A stretch of DNA of 8,240 nt from an uncultured Eubacteriales bacterium (GTDB lineage: Bacteria; Bacillota; Clostridia; Oscillospirales; Oscillospiraceae), in the NCBI GenBank assembly GCA_900549865.1, contig URPU01000094.1, positions 1 to 8,240 of the forward strand, in the 5' to 3' direction. The first letter of the stretch is position 1. Every line of letters starts with the position of its first letter. Below the pieces are notes generated by a model, which saw only the letters and a list, made by a program, of their open reading frames with translations, did not search any database and was not told where the DNA came from. This document shows, piece after piece, positions 1-4,935 of the stretch. Position numbers and translations under genes: made by a program.

Positions 1-234
1 CATGTCGGGATAAAAGTATTCGTCCACGGAGATACCGAACATTGTTACCATTTGGTAAAAGGCGTTTAGGCTCGGATGCTGTCCGTCATTTTCGTGATAC
101 ATGATGGTACGCGGATCGCGATCAACAATGTATCCTAATTGCTCCTGCGTCATGCCCTCACGCTCACGGGCTTTCTTGATGGCAAGTCCGATTCCGTGAA
201 AGTCAAATTTGCGCTCGTCCCGTTCAATTTTCAT
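1..234 (-). CDS. Cro/C1-type HTH transcriptional regulator (3' end beyond the window)
   Basis: The first 78 residues are present and the gene continues past the left edge. After a short basic leader (MKIERDERKFDF) comes a compact helix-turn-helix domain at about residues 15-72. It shows KKAREREGMTQEQLG as the first helices, IVDRDPRTIMYHEND as the turn and recognition helix, and FYQMVTMFGISVDEYF as the closing helices, the usual lambda-repressor-like (XRE) layout. The start is supported by an AGGTGG Shine-Dalgarno sequence at 242-247, 7 nt upstream. The protein is expected to bind DNA as a dimer and is probably autoregulatory, since a palindrome overlaps its own -10 box. It is divergent from a membrane-anchored HTH protein, an arrangement often seen in integrative elements, but no integrase is visible here. 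The family is certain; its target and whether it has a C-terminal partner domain are unknown. Confidence 0.88.
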   Translation of the reverse strand, partial: MKIERDERKFDFHGIGLAIKKAREREGMTQEQLGYIVDRDPRTIMYHENDGQHPSLNAFYQMVTMFGISVDEYFYPDM

Positions 235-247
235 AGCATCACCACCT

Positions 248-263
248 AATGTAATTTTACATT
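248..263. promoter_or_regulatory. Palindromic operator candidate
   Basis: AATGTAA (248-254) and TTACATT (257-263) form a perfect 7-bp inverted repeat separated by TT. The site covers the -10 box of the leftward HTH gene and ends just before its ribosome binding site, so a bound dimer would block that promoter. Its size and symmetry suit a Cro/C1-type dimer. A looser 7-bp inverted repeat (ATTTGAA at 276-282 and TTCAAAT at 298-304) lies further upstream over the -35 and could be a second site. Binding by the neighbouring regulators is inference. Confidence 0.5.
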
Positions 264-282
264 TCGGGTGATAGTATTTGAA
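254..282 (-). promoter_or_regulatory. Putative promoter of the leftward HTH gene
   Basis: Read on the minus strand, TTCAAA at 277-282 (-35-like, 4 of 6) and TAAAAT at 254-259 (-10-like, 5 of 6) are separated by 17 nt. Transcription would start roughly ten nt upstream of the AGGTGG ribosome binding site. The assignment rests on consensus matching only, in an AT-rich gap where chance matches are common. Confidence 0.5.
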
Positions 283-443
283 CGATTTTATATTTCATTC
301 AAATGCATATTTAATTTCGTGTTAGGCAGTTGCGCTTATGTAGCTATGCTGATAGAATAAAAGGCAAAATGCCTATGGCGGCTAAAATGCGGCAATTCTA
401 CTACCATTCAACTTCCAAAACGGTGAACTCTCTTACTGTTCGG

Positions 444-472
444 TTGATTTGCAGCCAGGTAAGCGTGATAAT
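444..472 (+). promoter_or_regulatory. Putative sigma-A promoter of the membrane HTH gene
   Basis: TTGATT at 444-449 and GATAAT at 467-472 are separated by exactly 17 nt. The -10 matches 5 of 6 consensus positions and the -35 matches 4 of 6. Transcription would begin near 479, leaving a short leader of about 20 nt before the start codon. The leader contains the AGGAGG ribosome binding site. The remaining gap (about 283-443) shows a small AGGCA/TGCCT inverted repeat at 362-374 and nothing else recognisable. Confidence 0.55.
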
Positions 473-501
473 ATGTTTAGCAATTACAGGAGGAAATGCT
501 T

Positions 502-1260
502 ATGTTCAATATTGATAAAAAGAAATTCGGCGCATTTGTCGCCGTACTTCGCAAAGAAAAAGGTATCACCCAAAAAGAGCTGTCCGAACAACTCTGTATA
601 TCTGATAAGGCAGTCAGCAAATGGGAAACGGGAGTTAGCTTGCCCGATACCGTTCTATTGATCCCGCTGGCAAATCTGTTGGATGTTTCCGTTACGGAAC
701 TTTTAATGTGTGAGAGATTGCCGAACAATGATGTACTAAAACCTGATAAGGTTGAGGATATTGTTAAGACGGCAATCACTTATGCGGACGAAAGCCCTGA
801 AAGGGCATATCATGTAAAGAGCAAGTGGATTGTCTTTTACGGATTTTCCCTTTTGATTTGTTGTATCGGTACATTTCTGAACTATACAACGGCGCAGCCC
901 TGCATGGAGACCTTGGAAACGCTTGCGCTTCTAAGTGCGGTATTCGGCGCGTACTTTTGCTGCTTCGTCCGCACTAAGTTATCAAGCTTTTATGATGAAA
1001 ACAGTGTAAACATTTTTTATGATGGCCCATTCCGCATGAATGTGCCGGGAGTAAAATTCAATAATCGCAACTGGCCACATATTGTGAGAACTCTCCGCTT
1101 GAGTTTGTGCCTGTGTATGATACTGTTCCCGATTATCAACATCGTGGCGGGCAGCATTGTAGCAGATGTATGGGAAAACATAGGGAAATATGTTTTCTTG
1201 GCTATGTTCCTTTGCGGTGTGCTGTTGCCAATATATGTGGTTGGAAAGAAGTATGAATAA
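502..1260 (+). CDS. Membrane-anchored HTH (XRE) transcriptional regulator
   Basis: The 252-residue product has an N-terminal Cro/C1 HTH domain at about residues 7-62, with the typical recognition-helix signature SDKAVSKWETG (34-44) followed by SLPDTVLLIPLANLLDVSVTELL. A linker leads to about four hydrophobic segments near 109-129, 139-156, 199-222 and 230-248. Between the second and third pairs lies a polar stretch with FYDGPFRMNVPGVKFNN, which looks like a conserved family motif. The start was set at 502 rather than the in-frame ATG at 496, because the AGGAGG at 488-493 is 8 nt from the former and only 2 nt from the latter. Such proteins probably link a membrane state to transcription of nearby genes; the ligand is unknown. 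It is divergent from another HTH gene and AT-richer than the genes to the right, consistent with horizontal origin. Confidence 0.85.
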   Translation: MFNIDKKKFGAFVAVLRKEKGITQKELSEQLCISDKAVSKWETGVSLPDTVLLIPLANLLDVSVTELLMCERLPNNDVLKPDKVEDIVKTAITYADESPERAYHVKSKWIVFYGFSLLICCIGTFLNYTTAQPCMETLETLALLSAVFGAYFCCFVRTKLSSFYDENSVNIFYDGPFRMNVPGVKFNNRNWPHIVRTLRLSLCLCMILFPIINIVAGSIVADVWENIGKYVFLAMFLCGVLLPIYVVGKKYE

Positions 1261-1305
1261 ATTAACTATAACCTGTAATAAAGCGTTGCACTAACTCTGC
1301 CAAAT

Positions 1306-1347
1306 CTGCTGCACGACGGCAAAAGAAAAAAAGCCGTCGTGCAGCAG
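1306..1347. repeat. Perfect 15-bp stem hairpin with A-rich loop
   Basis: CTGCTGCACGACGGC at 1306-1320 is exactly complementary to 1333-1347, around a 12-nt loop made of A except for one G. There is no T run after the stem on either strand, so it is not a textbook intrinsic terminator, although its position 45 nt after a stop codon suits transcript ending or 3'-end protection. On the minus strand the loop is T-rich. Confidence 0.6.
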
Positions 1348-1367
1348 TCCCATCAACACGCCTATAT

Positions 1368-1402
1368 GAAACGGCGGCTTTGAATTTCAGAGCCGCCGTT
1401 TC
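1368..1402. terminator. Hairpin, probable bidirectional terminator
   Basis: GAAACGGCGGCT at 1368-1379 pairs perfectly with 1391-1402, a 12-bp stem around an 11-nt loop. The rightward side ends in GTTTCTCT and the leftward side in GTTTCATAT, which are weak T-rich tails. It lies between convergent genes, where a bidirectional terminator is expected. Confidence 0.5.
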
Positions 1403-1435
1403 TCTGCGCTTGCACAAACTGATGACGACTTGCAG

Positions 1436-1484
1436 GGACACGGTAGCCGATTGGAGGTTAATCTGCCGTGTCCATTTTACTTTT
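1436..1484 (+). terminator. Probable rightward intrinsic terminator
   Basis: GGACACGGTAG at 1436-1446 pairs with CTGCCGTGTCC at 1463-1473, 11 bp including one G-T pair, around a 16-nt loop. It is followed on the plus strand by ATTTTACTTTT. The T-rich tail overlaps the stop codon of the opposite-strand gene. It would stop read-through from the membrane HTH gene into the opposing operon. Confidence 0.5.
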
Positions 1485-2133
1485 CCATAGCGTTCATGAT
1501 CTGCACCACCTTGACGCGGATATAGCCGTGGCGGATAGAGTCGGGAACTCTGTACAGCTCGGAAAAGATATGCTCTATAGTCGGGTCAGCCCGGATGATC
1601 GTGAACTCCGCCGCCTGTGAAAGCGCCCTGATGCGGGCAATATCCACGGCCAACAGCTCCAGCACCTTTTTCATTTCCTCCGTTATCGCGGAAAAATCCA
1701 CGGTGACGGTGATGCCGTGATAATGGGCCGTCGGGAATTCGGACTGGTGCGCGCTGTCATGCAGGGAGCAGAAGGAAAGATTCCCCGCGGACATATAGCA
1801 GTAGCGGCGCTCTCCGAACAGGCACTCGCTGCGCCCCTCCTTGCAGTAGTTTATCTCCATGACGTTCGCCGCGGGCTGCTGGTGCTTGTTGCAGTACGCC
1901 ATGTGCATGTCGTTATAGACAAGCTCGATTCCGGGAAACACGCGGTAGAGCGTGATATCCCCCGTGCCGCTTTCATTTTCCAGATGGAAGCGGCCGCCTC
2001 CGTCCGCTGCGGCGTTTTCACAGGCGGAAGCGCCGTACAGCTCAATGCTGGTAAATCCGCCGCCGGGCGCCGCAATGGGACCGCCCTCGCCGGACAGCAG
2101 TATATTTTTCGCAAGCTTATATGGGTCGTCCAT
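1477..2133 (-). CDS. AraC-type regulator sensor domain lacking the HTH (truncated or stand-alone)
   Basis: The 218-residue product resembles the N-terminal ligand-sensing part of a clostridial AraC-type regulator subfamily as I remember it. Recognisable stretches are GDITLYRVFPGIELVYNDMH (58-77), MEINYCKEGRSECLFGERRYCYMSAG (92-117, cupin-like strands), HYHGITVTVDF (137-147) and IEHIFSELYRVPDSIRHGYIRVKVV (186-210). In full-length relatives this last linker leads into two C-terminal AraC helix-turn-helix motifs of about 100 residues. Here the protein stops eight residues later (QIMNAMEK) and no HTH occurs in any frame downstream. The start is supported by AGGTGA at 2141-2146, which overlaps the stop codon of the upstream hydrolase gene; the two coding regions are 7 nt apart, implying coupled translation. 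It may be a decaying gene, or a sensor that acts without binding DNA. The sensor-domain call rests on memory of the family. Confidence 0.7.
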   Translation of the reverse strand: MDDPYKLAKNILLSGEGGPIAAPGGGFTSIELYGASACENAAADGGGRFHLENESGTGDITLYRVFPGIELVYNDMHMAYCNKHQQPAANVMEINYCKEGRSECLFGERRYCYMSAGNLSFCSLHDSAHQSEFPTAHYHGITVTVDFSAITEEMKKVLELLAVDIARIRALSQAAEFTIIRADPTIEHIFSELYRVPDSIRHGYIRVKVVQIMNAMEK

Positions 2134-2140
2134 CTGCTTA

Positions 2141-2890
2141 TCACCTGCCGGTCATGAAATCTATCATCTCGCTTGCCAGCAGGTCAGGGTGGTTGATAAT
2201 ATCGCCATGGCCAAAGCCCTTGAAGCAGCGGACCGTCAGCTTCGGGTATGCCCGGCGCAGACGTTGGATGGCCTTTTTCATGTGGCCCTCCTTCTCCCCA
2301 TACCAGCAGGAGACCTTGGCCTCCGGCTGCACCGGGAAGTACGTGCGGTAAAGATAGAGCCCCGCCGCCCATGTGGCGCGGACGGATTCCAGACTGATAT
2401 TGTCCGGGATGCGGCTCATCATGGTCTGCATCCCCTGCTCCGTCTGCCCCATGAAGCGCAGCGCCCAGGCGGGCATGGTCTTTTTCCGCGCCGTTTCATA
2501 CTGCTTCGGCGGCATGACCTTAAGGATAAGCCCGTTCAGCACGCCGAAATCCAGATACTCCGGCCCGCTGAGTATCATATGGTCGATCTTGACCTCAGGA
2601 GAGGACTTCAAAAGCACCGCCGGGCCGCAGCCAAGAGACTCCGCAAAGAGCATATCCACTTGCCCGCCAAGCTCGGTGCAGAGGAAATCCTCCAGCTTGT
2701 CCGCCTGTGCCTGTGCCGTGGTATAGGTCGTGCTCCGTGAGCCGTCGAAGCCGTCAAAGCTGACAGCGTAGACGGAATAGTCCTTTTCCAGCAGCGGTAT
2801 CAGATCCTCAAACTGCCGCCAGCACATGAGATTTCCGTGCAGCAGCAGAACGCTTTTTCCCCGCGGGTCTCCGAAATGCTTTATCTCCAT
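2141..2890 (-). CDS. Alpha/beta hydrolase fold protein
   Basis: The 249-residue product has the full alpha/beta hydrolase layout. SVLLLHGN near residues 13-20 carries the oxyanion-hole HG (18-19). LFAESLGCG (81-89) is the nucleophile elbow, with Ser85 as the probable nucleophile; the usual first Gly of GxSxG is Ala here. WYGEKEGHM (196-204) occupies the strand that normally carries the catalytic acid, and GFGHGD (225-230) supplies the probable catalytic His228. No signal peptide or membrane segment is seen, so it is probably cytoplasmic. The position normally holding an acidic Asp shows Glu (199 or 201). The start has a GGAGG sequence 9 nt upstream (2900-2904). It is the first intact gene of a two-gene operon with the AraC-type sensor domain. 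Substrate cannot be predicted; an ester or amide hydrolase role is typical of the fold. Confidence 0.88.
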   Translation of the reverse strand: MEIKHFGDPRGKSVLLLHGNLMCWRQFEDLIPLLEKDYSVYAVSFDGFDGSRSTTYTTAQAQADKLEDFLCTELGGQVDMLFAESLGCGPAVLLKSSPEVKIDHMILSGPEYLDFGVLNGLILKVMPPKQYETARKKTMPAWALRFMGQTEQGMQTMMSRIPDNISLESVRATWAAGLYLYRTYFPVQPEAKVSCWYGEKEGHMKKAIQRLRRAYPKLTVRCFKGFGHGDIINHPDLLASEMIDFMTGR

Positions 2891-2910
2891 TTTTATACGC
2901 CTCCATATAT

Positions 2911-2961
2911 TTATTCGGTGAGCTTCAGGCAGAAGTCACAGCGGTCTGCGCCAACGGTTAG
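2911..2961 (-). pseudogene. C-terminal gene fragment upstream of the hydrolase
   Basis: On the minus strand a short open stretch encodes LTVGADRCDFCLKLTE and ends at TAA (2911-2913), closed upstream by another TAA at 2962-2964. The GADRCDF phrase looks like the carboxy end of a real protein rather than random sequence. It is reminiscent of the Cys-Asp-Phe tails of L-2-amino-thiazoline-4-carboxylic acid hydrolase-like proteins, although that is recollection and not a match I can verify. The fragment ends 6 nt before the GGAGG of the hydrolase gene, the normal spacing of an upstream operon member. I infer that a preceding gene was deleted except for its last codons. There is no start codon and it is not expected to be expressed. 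Confidence 0.4.
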
Positions 2962-2983
2962 TTACATCTAATCAGTATCCATT

Positions 2984-3006
2984 GAAAAAGCCGCCTGCTT
3001 GGCGGC
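2984..3006 (-). terminator. Intrinsic terminator of the leftward kinase transcript
   Basis: On the minus strand, GCCGCC and GGCGGC arms (3001-3006 and 2990-2995) form a 6-bp GC-only stem around a 5-nt loop and are followed directly by TTTTTC (complement of 2984-2989). This is a compact, standard Rho-independent terminator about 90 nt after the stop codon of the ROK-like gene. It separates that transcript from the hydrolase operon, so the hydrolase must have its own promoter in 2905-2983, where I could not pick a convincing one. Confidence 0.72.
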
Positions 3007-3058
3007 CTGCGCTTCATCCAAGTGCGTGACCGAAATCATTTTCAGCCGTATTGTAGCA

Positions 3059-3089
3059 TCCGCGCCGTCTTTTTGCAAGACGGCGCGGA
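3059..3089. repeat. 13-bp GC-rich hairpin after the ROK-like gene
   Basis: TCCGCGCCGTCTT at 3059-3071 pairs perfectly with 3077-3089 around a 5-nt loop, starting 7 nt past the stop codon of the ROK-like gene. Leftward there is no T run after it, so it is probably an RNA 3'-end stabilising stem working in tandem with the T-tailed terminator at 2984-3006. Confidence 0.55.
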
Positions 3090-3096
3090 GTGTTTA

Positions 3097-4833
3097 TCAC
3101 GCAAGGCCGTAGAACACAGCGCCGACGGCCTGGCCGAACTGGGCGACCGTGACGCCCGGCATGGCGGCAAGCTGACGCATGAGCCCGGTACAGGCGAGGC
3201 CGCTGTCTGCGGCGACAAGGCGCAGCTCCGGCATGACCTCGGCACAGCCCTCGCAGATGAGGGCAAAGCAGCGCGGGTGCTTGACAAAGCGGCCGAAGAG
3301 AAAGCGCACATCACTGCCGGGCGTGAGCAGAGAGGCCATGTCGCGGCTTATATGCGCAAGGCCGCGGCCTATGCAGCGGAATATCTCCTCCGCCTCTGGC
3401 CTCCCCTGCCCGGCAAGCTGCATGATATGCTCAAGGCAGGGCTTGCGCATGTCGGCGGGAGAGGAGGCGATGTGCAGCACGCCGCCGGTCTCCTGCGTAT
3501 ACCCGGCGAGCATGTCCGGCGCGAGGGCATAGGCCATACGGAAAACCGCGGCCTGACCCATATAGCGCCGCGCACCGGCAAGGCCGGAGTTTTCATTACG
3601 CACACAGCGCAGGTCCTCCGCCGGCATGTCGCGGCTGGGCCAACTGCCGAGGTCAAGCGCGCAGTCGTACATCTCAAGCGTAAGCTCAGGCACGGCGCCG
3701 TCCGCGCAGAGCCAGCCCGCGCCGAGGTCTGTGCCCAGAGAATGGGCGAGGACGCCGTTTTCTATAAGCGGGGCGCGCTCACTGTGGGCAAGCTCCATCG
3801 CGGCGGTATAGGCGGCGATGTTCCCGTCATTCGTGGCGCGGACATGCCCCGGCGCGCGACAAAGCGCCTCAAGCGCGGTGTTGAGCGCGGTGATCTTCGC
3901 AAACTGCGCGTCGTAATCAAGGGCAGCGTTCGCGCGCATCCCCTGAGTTTTCGGCGATTCCCCGCCGACGATGGCGTTTCTGATGACAACGTCCGGGAAG
4001 CTGAGGCCGACGCTGTCGAGCACGTTGAGCTTATCGCCCAGCGCATGCTCCGCCTCCTCAACGGCGCGCTGCATCACGGCGTCGGGCGCATCCTTATCCA
4101 GCGCCGAGGTGAGCGACGCGCCGACGGCGCCGTGGGCGAGATATTCCGCGGCGCAGGCGCGCATGAGGCGGGCAAGCAGCAGCACGGGGCCTGTCAGCAT
4201 TTCGGCGCGGGCAAACTCCGCGGGGTTCCAATCGTACTCCTTGGTACAGACGAGCTTACCGCGCGCGGAGACGGCGAGCTTGATATCCGTGCCGCCGACG
4301 TCGATGCCGCAGGCGACGGCGTCATCCGCGCGGCGCGCCGCGGCGCGAAGCTTTTCGGCAAGGCCGGTGCCCGCGCCGATGGGGGCGTTTGGTTCGGGCA
4401 CATAGGACGAAATATCGCGGCGCTCAAACCGCAATGGCGGCAGGCCGAGGAAAGCGCATATCCTGTTGGCCTCGCTGACTATCTTGCCGTAGCCATGGCG
4501 CGAGGCGGCATGGAGCTGAAACACGTCCTCAAGAGAGGCGACGAGCCGCGCAAGCGGCTCATCCGCGGTGTCGAAGTAAAAGCGCAGACAGCTTCCGCCG
4601 AGGGCGGAGAGTATATTGAAAACACAGGCGTTCATATACTCCCGCACAAAGCGGAGCCCGTCGGCATCCGTCCAGCGCGGGAAGCGGCGCGTGAAGGCGC
4701 GGCGGCTGCCGTCAAAAAGCGTGAGTTCAAACACGACGGGCGCGCACGAATCGTCGCACGCGCAGGCGCGGCTGACCTCATCCAGCCACACGGGGCTGTC
4801 GCCGCGCGCGGCCTGTATCCATTGCTGAAGCAT
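3097..4833 (-). CDS. Long ROK/ASKHA-type sugar-kinase-like protein
   Basis: The 578-residue product has an ASKHA ATP-binding core in its middle. CGIDVGGTDIKLAV (175-188) is the phosphate-1 loop, ATNDGNIAAYTA (333-344) carries the probable catalytic Asp336, and SLGTDLGAGWL (365-375) is the phosphate-2 loop. These fit the ROK (repressor, ORF, kinase) sugar kinases. It is nearly twice the usual ROK kinase length, with about 170 extra N-terminal residues of unknown fold and a long C-terminal half. The cysteine zinc motif typical of ROK proteins after the phosphate-2 loop is not present; the matching region reads DLGSWPSRDMPAEDLRC. No N-terminal HTH is seen, so it is not a classic ROK repressor. 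The start was set at 4833 because GGAGG at 4840-4844 lies 6 nt upstream; a start 24 codons earlier lacks such a site and would run through a hairpin. It is downstream of, and co-oriented with, an ABC importer, suggesting phosphorylation of an imported compound. Confidence 0.78.
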   Translation of the reverse strand: MLQQWIQAARGDSPVWLDEVSRACACDDSCAPVVFELTLFDGSRRAFTRRFPRWTDADGLRFVREYMNACVFNILSALGGSCLRFYFDTADEPLARLVASLEDVFQLHAASRHGYGKIVSEANRICAFLGLPPLRFERRDISSYVPEPNAPIGAGTGLAEKLRAAARRADDAVACGIDVGGTDIKLAVSARGKLVCTKEYDWNPAEFARAEMLTGPVLLLARLMRACAAEYLAHGAVGASLTSALDKDAPDAVMQRAVEEAEHALGDKLNVLDSVGLSFPDVVIRNAIVGGESPKTQGMRANAALDYDAQFAKITALNTALEALCRAPGHVRATNDGNIAAYTAAMELAHSERAPLIENGVLAHSLGTDLGAGWLCADGAVPELTLEMYDCALDLGSWPSRDMPAEDLRCVRNENSGLAGARRYMGQAAVFRMAYALAPDMLAGYTQETGGVLHIASSPADMRKPCLEHIMQLAGQGRPEAEEIFRCIGRGLAHISRDMASLLTPGSDVRFLFGRFVKHPRCFALICEGCAEVMPELRLVAADSGLACTGLMRQLAAMPGVTVAQFGQAVGAVFYGLA

Positions 4834-4846
4834 ATAGTTCCTCCAT

Positions 4847-4860
4847 GCGGCATTTGCCGC
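4847..4860. promoter_or_regulatory. Palindrome just upstream of the ROK-like gene
   Basis: GCGGCA (4847-4852) and TGCCGC (4855-4860) form a 6-bp inverted repeat around TT, ending 2 nt before the GGAGG ribosome binding site on the minus strand. A weak minus-strand promoter is possible just upstream (CGGACA at 4890-4895, TAAAAT at 4866-4871, 18-nt spacing). The palindrome could be an operator over the start of such a transcript or a short leader hairpin hindering ribosome access. Both readings are inference. Confidence 0.35.
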
Positions 4861-4866
4861 GTAAAA

Positions 4867-4903
4867 TTTTATCAGCGCCCGGAGGGATATGTCCGCCGGG
4901 CGC
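4867..4903 (-). terminator. Probable terminator or read-through hairpin after the ABC ATPase gene
   Basis: On the minus strand GCGCCCGG and CCGGGCGC arms (4896-4903 and 4875-4882) form an 8-bp GC-rich stem, with a smaller GGA/TCC helix inside the loop. The stem is followed by TGATAAAATTTT. The T tract is interrupted and offset, so partial read-through into the ROK-like gene is plausible. Confidence 0.5.
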
Positions 4904-4935
4904 ATGGGTCTATATTCTTTTGCGGGGCGCCGGTA

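Noticed and set aside
330..661. Two short plus-strand frames (330-515 and 449-661) at the front of the membrane HTH gene
   Set aside because: Neither has a ribosome binding site and both overlap the promoter or coding region of the clearly real HTH gene in other frames.
1..1260. The two HTH genes as a toxin-antitoxin pair
   Set aside because: Both products carry HTH domains, they are divergent rather than in tandem, and no toxin-like fold is visible. Antitoxin activity of the partial gene cannot be excluded because its downstream neighbour lies outside the window.
1306..1347. The long hairpin as an attC site, recombination site or CRISPR-like repeat
   Set aside because: There is only one copy in the window, no integrase or Cas gene, no spacer pattern, and no typical core-site residues. 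It was kept only as a hairpin of unknown role.
1265..1474. A minus-strand frame that stays open below the AraC-type stop codon and could have been the missing HTH after a frameshift
   Set aside because: Its translation contains no AraC helix-turn-helix motifs, it reads straight through the two hairpins, and openness over about 70 codons in GC-rich sequence is not unusual.
1952..2740. A 262-codon open frame on the plus strand
   Set aside because: It is antisense across the sensor and hydrolase genes, which have clear domain motifs and ribosome binding sites on the other strand. Its product shows no coherent domain.
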